Positions 8,287 through 15,754 of a stretch of DNA of 63,884 nt are shown one piece after another. The notes under the pieces are model-generated. The model worked only from the letters and a program-made list of their open reading frames with translations, did not search any database and was not told the origin of the DNA. How positions within the stretch are numbered: the stretch's first letter is position 1; each line of letters opens with the position of its first letter. Source of the DNA: Streptomyces adustus. GTDB lineage: Bacteria > Actinomycetota > Actinomycetes > Streptomycetales > Streptomycetaceae. The stretch covers positions 1 through 63,884 of the forward strand of contig NZ_VJZD01000023.1 in NCBI RefSeq assembly GCF_009377175.1, written 5' to 3'. The position numbers and the translations under genes were made by a program.

Positions 8287-8309
8287 GCCCCCATCCAGCA
8301 AATGGGGGC
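8287..8309 (-). terminator. Terminator of the DUF6415-like gene
   Basis: An 8-bp stem (GCCCCCAT / ATGGGGGC) with a 7-nt loop begins 1 nt beyond the stop codon at 8310. It is well placed to end minus-strand transcription. Confidence 0.7.
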
Positions 8310-8687
8310 TCACGCGTCTGCGCTAGTGAGGTCCTCGTAGTGGTGACACAAGACGCTCACGCACCGTGCGAGCTTCCGCGCCCGGGACTGCCGGAGCGCC
8401 ACCGTCCCACCGTCCCCAATGCGCAGCTTCCTCCTGGCCTCGTCGACGGCCGCCGCGACCAGCACCCTCCGGGTGTCACCCTTCGGCACCCTGGGGATCA
8501 GCGCCGCACACGCAGGGATGAGCTCGCAGATACTGCCCCGGAACAACTCCGTGAGCGTCTCCCAGCCATCGTCCGGCACCTGGTCGCTCAGGGCATAAGC
8601 GGCCCTCTCACGCATCGTCGCGATGTCCGGGAGATCATGTCCCGCACGCCCTGCCGCGTCCTCCACGGCGGCGCTACCGTGCTCCAT
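8310..8687 (-). CDS. DUF6415-like protein, 125 aa
   Basis: This is a small helical protein that matches the pattern of the DUF6415 family, which in Streptomyces is commonly found beside XRE regulators. The visible features are an acidic N-terminus, then RERAAYALSDQVPDDGWETL and LIPRVPKGDTRRVLVAAAVD, ending in a basic helix with CHHYE. ATG 8687 was chosen because GCGAGGAG lies 6 nt upstream. It is divergently transcribed from the XRE-TPR regulator at 8874, and the 186 bp between them should carry both promoters. The biochemical role of the family is not established. Confidence 0.65.
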   Translation of the reverse strand: MEHGSAAVEDAAGRAGHDLPDIATMRERAAYALSDQVPDDGWETLTELFRGSICELIPACAALIPRVPKGDTRRVLVAAAVDEARRKLRIGDGGTVALRQSRARKLARCVSVLCHHYEDLTSADA

Positions 8688-8873
8688 GTCGACTCCTCGC
8701 AGTCGTCCACGCCCCGGGCCGTGTGCCGCGGCCGCGGGGGTCATCCAGGCTCAATCCGCTGACGTACCAGCGGGCTCACCACTAGCGTTTCCTGTACCGG
8801 CCATCCGGCATAGCACCCAGGTGTCTGCAGGCGTCCGCAACTGTGCGGACAGAGCGGACAGCCAGGAGACCCG

Positions 8874-10055
8874 ATGCACGAGACCTTCGCCCAGGCGCTC
8901 CGCCGACTCCGCGGCCCCCTCTCCCTCCGCGACGTGGCGCAGCTCGCGAGCTGCGGCAAGAGCACCATCGCCGACCTGGAGAACGAACGCCGCCACCCCT
9001 CCCCCGAGCTCGCCGCCACCCTCGACAGGGCACTCCACGCCGACGGTGAGCTCGCCGCACTGGCCGACTCAGGCACCAGCGTCATGGAACAAGTGGACGC
9101 CCTCCAGGCCGGACTGACGGAGTGCCTGGCGTCCGGGCCCATGACGGACGCAGGCCTCGGCGAGTGGGAGTTCACCGTCGCCCGCCACGGCAGAGCCACC
9201 CGCTACCGGCCGGAAGCCGACCACTTACCCGACCTGGCCGCCGACTTCGGCGACCTCCGCCTGGCCCTCACGCACCGGCACTCCCCGGCAGCGCACCGGC
9301 GGTTGACGATCGCGGCCGCACAGATGTCGGGCCTGATGGCCCTCACCCTGCTGAAGCTGGGCGACGACCGGGCGCGGTCCTGGTGGCGGACCGGCCGGAC
9401 CGCGGCCGCCGCAGCCGACGACCGGGCGACCCTCTCCTGGATGTACGCGCAAGAGGCCTACCAGCTCTACTACGGAGGCGACGCACGCGGAGCCGTCGAG
9501 CTCGCGGTCCGCGCCCGGCACCTGGCGGGCGCCTTACCCTGCGTCGGGCCCGCCCTCGCGGCGCCCCTGGAGGCCCGCGCGCACGCGCAGCTCGGCGCGC
9601 ACACGGCCGCGGCCGACGCGCTCACGGCAGCCGAGACCGCGCTCCGCCGGCTCCCAGACGAGAGTCGAGCCGCGTCCGCCTTCGGCTACTCCGAGTCGCA
9701 GCTACGCTTCCACGCCGGGAACGCCTGGACCCACCTCGGCGACACGACCGCGGCCGCCGCCGAGCACGCCCGCGCCCTGGAGCTCTACCCCACGACCGAC
9801 CGCATGGACATCGCCCTCGTCCGTCTCGACCAGGCCATGTGCACGGCACTCGACGGCGACCCGGGCGCGGCCGCGGCCCTCGCCGCACAGACCATCACCG
9901 CCCTCCCGCCCGAGCACAGGTCCGTGCTGATCACCTACCGCGCCCGCCAGGTCGCACGTAGGGTGCCCGAGACACGTGAACTGCGGGTACTGCGTGAGCT
10001 CTTGGCGCTGCCCGCCGGTGAGAGGGGCGAGAGTGCGGATCAGCGAGGCGACTGA
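8874..10055 (+). CDS. XRE-family regulator with C-terminal TPR-like repeats, 393 aa
   Basis: This is a DNA-binding regulator. Residues 1-65 form a Cro/C1 helix-turn-helix (LRRLRGPLSLRDVAQLASC, KSTIADLENERRHPSPELAA). Residues about 130-370 are alanine-rich helical hairpins (RARSWWRTGRTAAAAADDRA, AGNAWTHLGDTTAAAAEHAR) of the TPR type found in many Streptomyces XRE proteins that sense peptides or partner proteins. A CAGGAG ribosome site precedes ATG 8874. Its 3' end overlaps the GNAT gene by 23 nt, so the two are probably co-expressed. The divergent DUF6415-like gene is a common neighbour. Confidence 0.85.
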   Translation: MHETFAQALRRLRGPLSLRDVAQLASCGKSTIADLENERRHPSPELAATLDRALHADGELAALADSGTSVMEQVDALQAGLTECLASGPMTDAGLGEWEFTVARHGRATRYRPEADHLPDLAADFGDLRLALTHRHSPAAHRRLTIAAAQMSGLMALTLLKLGDDRARSWWRTGRTAAAAADDRATLSWMYAQEAYQLYYGGDARGAVELAVRARHLAGALPCVGPALAAPLEARAHAQLGAHTAAADALTAAETALRRLPDESRAASAFGYSESQLRFHAGNAWTHLGDTTAAAAEHARALELYPTTDRMDIALVRLDQAMCTALDGDPGAAAALAAQTITALPPEHRSVLITYRARQVARRVPETRELRVLRELLALPAGERGESADQRGD

Positions 10056-10479
10056 GGCGGACGCGGGCGAGATCGCGATGCTGCTCGGCGAGGTCGAGGC
10101 GTACTACGGCGGCCCCGACACCGCGGCGCCCGTCGACCAGGTGCGCGCCGCGCTGTTCGGTGGACGCGCCGTCGCGACTGTCCTCCTCGCCCGCGACGAC
10201 GACCAGGCCCTCCTCGGCTTCGCCTCCTACAGCTTCCACTGGCCGGCCGCCGGAGCCGACACCTCGATCTACCTGAAGGAGCTGTTCGTCCGCGAGACTG
10301 CGCGCCGCCGCGGTGTCGCCGGAGCCCTGATGGACGCGGTCGTCGAGGTCGGCCGGCGCACTGGGTGCTCACGGCTGGAGTGGACCGCCGACGCCGACAA
10401 CCCCCCGGCGCTCGCCTTCTACGAGGCGCGCGGCGCGGAGGAGAACCCGGGCAAGGTGGCCTACCGACAGCCGCTCTAG
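10033..10479 (+). CDS. GNAT-family N-acetyltransferase, 148 aa
   Basis: This is a GCN5-related acetyltransferase that moves an acetyl group from acetyl-CoA to an unknown amine. Visible hallmarks are the beta4 strand IYLKELFVRETARRRGVAGA, whose R/Q-x-x-G-x-G/A-type pyrophosphate loop appears as RRRGVAGALM (about residue 95), and the terminal DADNPPALAFYEARGAE segment conserved in the fold. GTG 10033 follows GAGAGGGGCGAGA. It overlaps the 3' end of the XRE gene, indicating one operon. Single-domain GNATs of this size often modify small molecules or antibiotics; the substrate here is unknown. Confidence 0.85.
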   Translation: MRISEATEADAGEIAMLLGEVEAYYGGPDTAAPVDQVRAALFGGRAVATVLLARDDDQALLGFASYSFHWPAAGADTSIYLKELFVRETARRRGVAGALMDAVVEVGRRTGCSRLEWTADADNPPALAFYEARGAEENPGKVAYRQPL

Positions 10480-10489
10480 GTGTGCCATC

Positions 10490-11428
10490 TCATGCGGTTG
10501 GCGACAGGGAACCACGACCCGCGCGGTCGCGGTCCTCTTCGGGCAGGACCGTGAAGACGCCGGATCCTGGAGGGTCCTCCACTGATGCTCTGCGCATGCG
10601 AACTTCCCATTGATGGTTGGGCCACTTCGTGCTGCCGTCCCAAGAGATCCCCGAGAGGTCGACCGCATAAAGGTCCACGGTGCGGAGGTCGGCGCCAACG
10701 AAGTTGCTTGCCGCGTGCGTCAGGTTGCCCTGAGGTTCGGTGAAGTCACCGACGTTGTTGCGGTCGAGTCCGACGGCGAGGGCGGAGGCGCGGACAAGGG
10801 CGACGCGGAGGACGTCGGCCTTGCCGCGGACTTCGTCAAGGTGGCGTTCGCGTGCGATGTCGATGGTGGCGGCGAGTGCGCCGGCGAGGTGGAGGGCAGG
10901 GTGAAGCACGTCGGCTCGGCTGGTGACGAGGTTCGCATCGAGCTCACGGTAGAGGTCGATGATGAGGCCGCGGGAAGGGTCCAAGCTGACGTCAGATACG
11001 ACCGCCCGGCGGACACGGGCGAGGTCGCGGGCAATGGCACGGGTGAGTTCGCGGCCAAGGTCGCGCAGGAAGTCAAGGGTCAGATCGAGGCCGTCGAAGC
11101 CGCGTGGGAGGGAGCGGCGGAAGGCGATGTGTTCGGCGGCAGCGTCCAGAAATTCTTCGATCTTGAGGAGATCGCCGCGATACTGGAGCCGCTCTTGAGG
11201 AGGGGCGGCCTTCCAGCCAGCCGTCTCCATAACCAGCCTCTCCATTGCGTTTTCGGCGTCGGGCGTTGCATGAGGCCTAGGAACATCCAGGACTGGAACG
11301 GAAGGAGACGCCGCGCTGCCACCCCGCGTATGCAGGCCAGAAGCCTTCAGGGGAGGCCGGAAGCCGGGAGAACGACGTGAGAACACGGCCAAAACGCGGC
11401 CCGCGAAGGAATCGGCAGCAACCATCAC
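10490..11428 (-). CDS. Protein with short C-terminal pentapeptide segment, 312 aa
   Basis: The N-terminal 60 residues are low-complexity. Residues about 75-230 are strongly helical and charged (LLKIEEFLDAAAEHIAFRRS, RDLGRELTRAIARDLARVRR). Residues about 235-265 contain a short pentapeptide-like run (NFVGADLRTVDLYAVDLSG) that leads into WDGSTKWP. The same T-x-W-P ending follows the pentapeptide array of the protein at 25718. The start overlaps the upstream membrane-protein stop as GTGA, so the two are translationally coupled. It may act with that membrane protein at the cell envelope; no enzyme motif is visible. Confidence 0.65.
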   Translation of the reverse strand: MMVAADSFAGRVLAVFSRRSPGFRPPLKASGLHTRGGSAASPSVPVLDVPRPHATPDAENAMERLVMETAGWKAAPPQERLQYRGDLLKIEEFLDAAAEHIAFRRSLPRGFDGLDLTLDFLRDLGRELTRAIARDLARVRRAVVSDVSLDPSRGLIIDLYRELDANLVTSRADVLHPALHLAGALAATIDIARERHLDEVRGKADVLRVALVRASALAVGLDRNNVGDFTEPQGNLTHAASNFVGADLRTVDLYAVDLSGISWDGSTKWPNHQWEVRMRRASVEDPPGSGVFTVLPEEDRDRAGRGSLSPTA

Positions 11429-11976
11429 GCTGTACCTCCTCCACCTGTCAGTTCCTGCTCTCCGGCGACGCCAGGGGCTGGCGATGGATTCCCGCTGATA
11501 TGACTACCCGTCGGGACCCCCGGCGGACCACCGTTCGGCTGAGCGGGGCCAGGTATGGGGGCCTGTGATGGCTGTTGCGCCGCCTCGACTACGCCGCCCA
11601 GAGCAGCCCGGCCCACGTTCTTAACCATCAGCGGCACCAGTGTGGTGGCCTGCTGGACAGCGGACAGCGCGCCCAGCCCGATGAGAAAGGAAACGAGCGC
11701 ATTCGTGCTCTGCGGATAGCTTGCTGCCACAACGCCAGTCAGGGCACTACTGACGAACAACCGCAGCACCCCGGCGACGCAGTACGCCTTCCAACCGGGG
11801 GCGGGGAGGTGCTCCTCGCCGGGTCGCACATCACCTCTGCGCTGGGGCGGATCAATGGTGTCCGACTGGACGTTCCACGGCATCTGACGGTGCCACTTGA
11901 CGGCCTTGATGATGTCGACAGCTTCCATGGAGGCGCCGCCGGCCGCTCCCACCATCGCCGCCATGAACCAATCCAT
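11425..11976 (-). CDS. Membrane protein coupled to pentapeptide-tailed protein, 183 aa
   Basis: The protein opens with MDWFMAAMVGAAGGASMEAV. It has hydrophobic helices at about 72-95 and 97-120 (ALVSFLIGLGALSAVQQATT) and ends in a Pro/Gly-rich cytoplasmic or extracytoplasmic tail from about 137. No family is recognised. The coupling GTGA links it to the 312-residue protein at 11428, so they form a two-gene operon. An IS inserted 12 bp upstream of the start has probably displaced the native promoter. Confidence 0.6.
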   Translation of the reverse strand: MDWFMAAMVGAAGGASMEAVDIIKAVKWHRQMPWNVQSDTIDPPQRRGDVRPGEEHLPAPGWKAYCVAGVLRLFVSSALTGVVAASYPQSTNALVSFLIGLGALSAVQQATTLVPLMVKNVGRAALGGVVEAAQQPSQAPIPGPAQPNGGPPGVPTGSHISGNPSPAPGVAGEQELTGGGGTA

Positions 11977-12048
11977 GGTCCGAGGCTAAGGGCTGTCCCG
12001 CAATGATTGTCGAGCTGAGTCAGCCAGCTCGGCGTCGGGCCCCTCGGG

Positions 12049-12819
12049 TCATCCAGCGAGGGTCATGTTGTGGAGGTGGGCGATGCCAAGGATGGCCTGG
12101 TGAACGCCATCACCCTTCAGTCGGCAGTCGCGGAGGATCTTCCAGGTCTTCATGCGGGCGAAGGTGTGCTCGACCCGGGCACGGACCTTGCGGTGGGAGG
12201 CGTTGTGCTCCTCTTTCCAGGCCGGGAGTTCGGCCTGGCCGGGTTCGCGGCGGTGTGGAATGACCAAGCCAGTGCCTCGGTAGCCGCCGTCCGCGATCAC
12301 CGTGGTCTTGCCGACGGCGGCCTTGGCGCCGGATAGCTCCCATGCCTTGCAGTCGTTGCGGTTGCCGGGCACTGGCCGGCCAACGGAGACGACGAGCCGG
12401 GTGTCGGCGTCGATGACGACCTGGTGGTTGGTCGAATACCTGTAGTTCTTGGACTGCTCGGCGACCGCATGGTCACGAGTGGGGACCAGCGTGCCGTCGA
12501 CAATCAGCACGGCGTCCTTGCGGAACCGCTTGCGCGGCTGCAGGGCGAGTGACGGACCGAGGTGGTCGATGATGCGGTCAGCGGCCGACTTCGAGATCCC
12601 GAAGAGCGGGGCAAGCTGCCGCAGCGTCAGGTTCGTCCGCCAGTACGCGGCAACCAGCAGCACTCGGTCCTCCAACGGCAGACTCCATGGCCGACCTCTG
12701 CGAATAGGGTCTACGCCCTCGCGTCGTAACGCGGTGATCAGCTTGCCGAATTGCCGTGGGCTCAGCCCGCTGAACGGGGTTATCCAGGAAGGCTCCGACG
12801 CCGTGATCACACCAGTCAC
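12049..12819 (-). CDS. IS5-family DDE transposase, 256 aa
   Basis: This transposase catalyses cut-and-paste movement of the element at 11989-13259. The catalytic triad is visible: D in LIVDGTLVPT, D in TTVIADGGYRG, and E in KVRARVEHTFARMKTW with the spacing usual for IS5/IS427-type enzymes. An N-terminal helix-turn-helix region (LSPRQFGKLITALRREG, then TLRQLAPLFGISKSAADRII) precedes the catalytic core. GTG 12819 and GTG 12810 are both possible starts. No frameshift or stop interrupts the frame, so it may be active. Confidence 0.85.
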   Translation of the reverse strand: MTGVITASEPSWITPFSGLSPRQFGKLITALRREGVDPIRRGRPWSLPLEDRVLLVAAYWRTNLTLRQLAPLFGISKSAADRIIDHLGPSLALQPRKRFRKDAVLIVDGTLVPTRDHAVAEQSKNYRYSTNHQVVIDADTRLVVSVGRPVPGNRNDCKAWELSGAKAAVGKTTVIADGGYRGTGLVIPHRREPGQAELPAWKEEHNASHRKVRARVEHTFARMKTWKILRDCRLKGDGVHQAILGIAHLHNMTLAG

Positions 12820-12826
12820 TGCGTGA

Positions 12827-13165
12827 TCATTCCACCGCTTCAGGTTCTCCTTGCTCGAACGCGATACGGCAGCGGTCAACCTGCTCGGCTACCTGCTCCA
12901 TGAACCAGCGCATGATCTCGTAGGGGATGACGTGCTCGTCGTGGCCGTGGATGTGGACGGTCGGCTCCAGGCCCGGATCCTCGTCGGGTATCACCGCCAC
13001 CAGGAAGGCAGCTCCAGGCAGGTGTGTCTCGGCGTTGGGAATCTCAGCCCACGCGGCCGGTGCCGGGACAGCCTCGCTCAGCTCCACACACCAGGCATCG
13101 TCCGGCAACGCGTAGTGGAACTGGACGGCGTAGTGACGGCCTGCATGAACACGCAACTCGGGCAT
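12827..13165 (-). CDS. Passenger gene inside IS, 112 aa unknown protein
   Basis: The frame has good coding character: ATG 13165 (MPELRVHAGRHYAVQFHYAL), a beta-rich middle (GAAFLVAVIPDEDPGLE), and an amphipathic C-terminal helix (MRWFMEQVAEQVDRCRIAFE). The stop lies 7 nt before the transposase GTG, so the two are probably one transcript. I do not recognise the family. It lies fully between the terminal inverted repeats and therefore should move with the element. It could be a transposition accessory or a selfish cargo protein. Confidence 0.6.
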   Translation of the reverse strand: MPELRVHAGRHYAVQFHYALPDDAWCVELSEAVPAPAAWAEIPNAETHLPGAAFLVAVIPDEDPGLEPTVHIHGHDEHVIPYEIMRWFMEQVAEQVDRCRIAFEQGEPEAVE

Positions 13166-13341
13166 GTCCGCAGGCTGCCACAGCTGCCGTGTCGGAGTCT
13201 CGCGAGTATCCCGCCCAGCACCCGGTTCACGACCCAGCCAGCTTTTGCGGGACAGCCCTTAGAAAGGAATCACCCAGCAGTGAAGCAATTCGGCGGAATG
13301 GATGTGCCGAGACGCCACATCTAGGGTATGACGAAAGGCCT

Positions 13342-13363
13342 CCTCTCGCCCGCAGGCGAGAGG
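13342..13363 (-). terminator. Terminator of lysis-cassette remnant
   Basis: A 9-bp stem (CCTCTCGCC / GGCGAGAGG) with a 4-nt loop lies 10 bp beyond the stop at 13373. It would end minus-strand transcription of the small phage-like genes. Confidence 0.75.
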
Positions 13364-13372
13364 GGGCAAAGG

Positions 13373-13627
13373 TCAGCGGCCGGAGGCCTGCCACAACGTC
13401 ACCGCGAGTGCGCCCACAGCGGTCAGAGCAGTGACGGCCTGGACCGGCCACCGGTTCCGCTCGATCGCGTCCAGACGCTGCTCATGGTCGGCGAGCTGCC
13501 GGTCGGTCTGGTCGTTGCGCTGGACCAGCAGCGCGAGCGCCCCGTCGACACGGGCAAAGCCAGCTTCGACGGTCCCGCGTAGCCGCTCCAGCTCAACGGC
13601 GACCGCAGTCGACTCCGGGGGCGTCAC
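13373..13627 (-). CDS. Phage-like coiled-coil protein with C-terminal membrane helix, 84 aa
   Basis: Residues 8-60 form a charged coiled coil (VELERLRGTVEAGFARVDGA, ADHEQRLDAIERN), followed by one hydrophobic helix (about 62-80, AVTALTAVGALAVTLW). This layout is typical of the small holin-associated or spanin-like proteins that end actinophage lysis cassettes. The GTG start overlaps the upstream holin-like stop as GTGA. It is the last gene of the three-gene remnant before the terminator at 13342. Confidence 0.6.
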   Translation of the reverse strand: MTPPESTAVAVELERLRGTVEAGFARVDGALALLVQRNDQTDRQLADHEQRLDAIERNRWPVQAVTALTAVGALAVTLWQASGR

Positions 13628-13842
13628 CGGCTCGTCTGCGTGTCAGTGCGCAGCCACCCAGGGAGCAGCGCCTGGACGCCGGGCAGAGCCATGACCCGGG
13701 CGAGCCCGCCAGCCACGGCCAGGGCGCCCGCCACCCACGGCAGCGACTCGGGGACGCCGGACGCCGCCACGATCTGGGGCAGCATCACAGCCACACCCAC
13801 CGTGGTCTGGAGGACGGTGCGCTTCGTCGATTCCTGAGCCAT
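13624..13842 (-). CDS. Holin-like small membrane protein, 72 aa
   Basis: The protein is short, with a basic N-terminus (MAQESTKRTV) and two hydrophobic helices at about 10-27 and 33-53, ending in a charged tail. Size, topology and position directly after an amidase remnant fit a phage holin that would make membrane pores for the endolysin. ATG 13842 lies 2 nt before the end of the amidase frame. With the amidase truncated, the cassette cannot lyse cells as it stands. Confidence 0.6.
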   Translation of the reverse strand: MAQESTKRTVLQTTVGVAVMLPQIVAASGVPESLPWVAGALAVAGGLARVMALPGVQALLPGWLRTDTQTSR

Positions 13843-13844
13843 GA

Positions 13845-14215
13845 TCAGGTTCCCTTCTTCTCCAGCGCGGTGACGCGCTTCTCCACGGCGGTGAGCCGCT
13901 CGGCGACGTCCTTGCGGAACTGGCCCGGCGTGAACTCGAAGCGGGCCCTGGTGCCATAGCCCTCGACGGGTCCGGCCGGGTCCGGCTTGCCCTCCACCGA
14001 CGTCTTCCGGTGGCAGGCGACCAACTCTGCGAACCAGCCGTACTCGCGGCAGATCGCCGTGTTGATCCGCACCCAGGCGTCGTACTGGGCACGGCTGTAC
14101 GTGTCCTTGCCGTCGCCGAGATTCTCGGCCTCGATGCCGTACGAGCAGTCGTTGCCGTCGACCGTCCCGGACGCCTTCGACGGCGCCAGGTGCGTGCCAG
14201 CCTCGCCCAGGAAAC
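13845..14215 (-). pseudogene. Truncated phage endolysin (N-acetylmuramoyl-L-alanine amidase), C-terminal half
   Basis: The remaining residues match the second half of an amidase_2/PGRP-type endolysin, which cuts the bond between muramic acid and L-Ala in peptidoglycan. Visible parts are YGIEAENLGDGKDTYSRAQY, then AICREYGW, and the zinc-site region ACHRKTSVEGKPDPAG, followed by a C-terminal coiled coil (ERLTAVEKRVTALEKKGT). The N-terminal half with the first zinc histidine is missing. Upstream of about 14215-14240 the frame becomes Arg-rich nonsense, and plus-strand sequence from another gene begins. This marks a deletion junction. Confidence 0.7.
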
Positions 14216-14337
14216 GAGGAGTAAGCGTTCGCCGCCATCGGCCTGGCCTAGCCCGCACACCCCTCACTCGTCGCCGCAGCCCAGCGCCACATTGCCTACC
14301 ACCCGCGCGGCTACGACACCGACGGAGGGCAGCCACA

Positions 14338-14649
14338 GTGACCCGCGTCGACCGCGTCCTCGTCCTGCTCTACGCCCTCCACGCGCTCTGGTCCGCATGG
14401 TGCGCCACTCAGCAGTACCTGTACGGCAACACCCCCGCCGCCCTGATTTTCCTGCTGCTGTCCCTCCTGCCGCTCGCCGCGATCGTTGCGCAGAACGATC
14501 TCGCCGACGCTCGCGACGCGCCCCGCTACTACGAGGCCCGCGAAGCACGGAGCCGCAGCAGCCAACAACAGGGCGCCCCGGCCACCGAGGATCAGGCCCG
14601 CCGGGACCGGCCGACGCGCCGCACCGGCGAAGGGACTGAAGCGAAGTGA
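14338..14649 (+). CDS. Small membrane protein, 103 aa
   Basis: GTG 14338 begins MTRVDRVLVLLYALHALWSA. Two transmembrane helices (about 7-25 and 35-55) are followed by a hydrophilic, charged tail of about 45 residues. It overlaps (GTGA) the stop of an upstream plus-strand frame at 14251-14340, of which only the last residues (QRHIAYHPRGYDTDGGQPQ) remain; that gene's body was lost at the deletion junction near 14240. No family is recognised. It resembles the small two-helix proteins of actinophages and conjugative elements. Confidence 0.55.
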   Translation: MTRVDRVLVLLYALHALWSAWCATQQYLYGNTPAALIFLLLSLLPLAAIVAQNDLADARDAPRYYEAREARSRSSQQQGAPATEDQARRDRPTRRTGEGTEAK

Positions 14650-14720
14650 CTGACAAGCCGACCGCCCGCCTAGCAGTCAGCCGCAGAGGGCGTCGGAAGG
14701 TTGAAGGTTCATTGTTGTGG

Positions 14721-14747
14721 GCCCGCTGCCCATAAAGGGAAGCGGGC
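14721..14747 (+). terminator. Terminator with T-rich tail
   Basis: A stem GCCCGCT / AGCGGGC with an inner CCC/GGG pairing is followed by TTTCCCTTTT, unusually good for this GC content. It ends the unit of the small membrane protein stopping at 14649. Confidence 0.75.
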
Positions 14748-14930
14748 TTTCCCTTTTCGGTCCTGAGTCGGTCTCGGCTCGACATCTGCCTGATTTCTTT
14801 CGGTACTTGGCCGAATAATCACCAGTCACCCTCTGACCTTGCTCAATTCACGTGCTTCCTAGTCCTGTGCATGATGAGCTTCGGAACGTTGCTCGCCGCC
14901 CGGAGGGTGGCGCACATACTTGGGGGAGCC

Positions 14931-15659
14931 ATGAAGAGTAGGTCCAGCGTCAGCGCCATCGCCGGTCTTGCAGGTCTGATCATGTTGACAACTGCGGTAC
15001 CGGCCTTCGCTGACGGCACAGATCCGGAAAGCGGTGTTGTTGCACCGGCCGAGGTCGCCGACGGTGCGGCTGTCGAGCCCGGCAGTGTCACCGACGCTCC
15101 TGCCGCCGACGCTGTCAGCGGCGAAGACGGTACGGGGGAGTTGAGCGAGGACGCCGCCCTTCCGGGCCAAGCGGACGTGGTGGAGGAGCCCGTATTCAAC
15201 GGCAAGCCCAGCGGCGGTGATCTGTACCCCGACGCAGTGAGGTGTGAGAACGCACAGATTGTCAAAATCACCTCGAACTTGGCGAACACCATGGCCGTCA
15301 AAGACTCGACGTTCGTGAAGAATGACAGGTCTTCCTCTATCGACTTCAAGTTCACTTCCAAGAAGTCAGGCACCACGACTTTCGGCGGTTCCATCACGTT
15401 CAGTGGTGAAGGAAAGATCCTGTGGCTCGGCAAGATCAAGACCGAGGTCAATGCGAACGCCAGCAAGAGCTGGACTTCCGAACTCGGCGTTGAGGTGGGC
15501 GGCAAGGTCAAGGCCCACTCAACAGTCTACGGCGACTACGGCATCATGAAAGAGAACGTGTACGGGTACTCCTACAAGACCTACAGCAACTGCACGGTCA
15601 GCGATAAGACTTACGCTAAGGTCTGGGCGCCGTACCGAGAGGGCTGGGTCATCAAGTAA
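14931..15659 (+). CDS. Secreted protein, beta-rich, 242 aa
   Basis: ATG 14931, preceded by GGGGGAG, starts a clear Sec signal peptide (MKSRSSVSAIAGLAGLIMLT) with a likely cut after AVPAFA. A 65-residue acidic, alanine/proline-rich linker follows. The C-terminal 130 residues are Ser/Thr/Lys-rich alternating strands (KNDRSSSIDFKFTSKKSGTT, WTSELGVEVGGKVKAHSTVY) with two cysteines. Such strand patterns occur in aerolysin/ETX-MTX2-like proteins and in Streptomyces secreted proteins of unknown role. I infer a secreted beta-sheet protein and cannot claim pore formation. It precedes a lipoprotein on the same strand, separated by a hairpin. Confidence 0.65.
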   Translation: MKSRSSVSAIAGLAGLIMLTTAVPAFADGTDPESGVVAPAEVADGAAVEPGSVTDAPAADAVSGEDGTGELSEDAALPGQADVVEEPVFNGKPSGGDLYPDAVRCENAQIVKITSNLANTMAVKDSTFVKNDRSSSIDFKFTSKKSGTTTFGGSITFSGEGKILWLGKIKTEVNANASKSWTSELGVEVGGKVKAHSTVYGDYGIMKENVYGYSYKTYSNCTVSDKTYAKVWAPYREGWVIK

Positions 15660-15694
15660 CAGACGTCTCACGAACTAACAGGTACTTCACGCTC

Positions 15695-15729
15695 GCGCGC
15701 CTCGGTCGGTCCAACTGGCTGAGGCGCGC
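15695..15729 (+). terminator. Terminator between secreted protein and lipoprotein genes
   Basis: A 9-bp stem GCGCGCCTC / GAGGCGCGC with a 17-nt loop begins 36 bp past the stop at 15659. It partly or fully separates the next gene from this one. Confidence 0.65.
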
Positions 15730-15754
15730 ACGTCTGTAGCCAAGGAGAAACCGT

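Larger units (their letters stand above)
11989..13259 (-). mobile_element. IS5-like insertion sequence with passenger gene (1271 bp)
   Basis: The ends are perfect 15-bp inverted repeats, AGGGCTGTCCCGCAA at 11989-12003 and its complement at 13245-13259. They are flanked by TA on both sides (11987-11988 and 13260-13261), a plausible 2-bp target duplication. Inside are a DDE transposase (12049-12819) and, upstream on the same strand, a complete 112-residue gene (12827-13165). The intact ends and open transposase frame suggest a recent insertion. Confidence 0.8.

Noticed and set aside
9122..9961. Plus-strand frame overlapping the XRE-TPR gene
   Set aside because: It is an Arg/Pro-rich alternative frame inside a well-supported gene.
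13987..14649. One long plus-strand frame across the endolysin remnant
   Set aside because: The first two thirds are the antisense shadow of the amidase gene; only 14338-14649 has a start with coding character.
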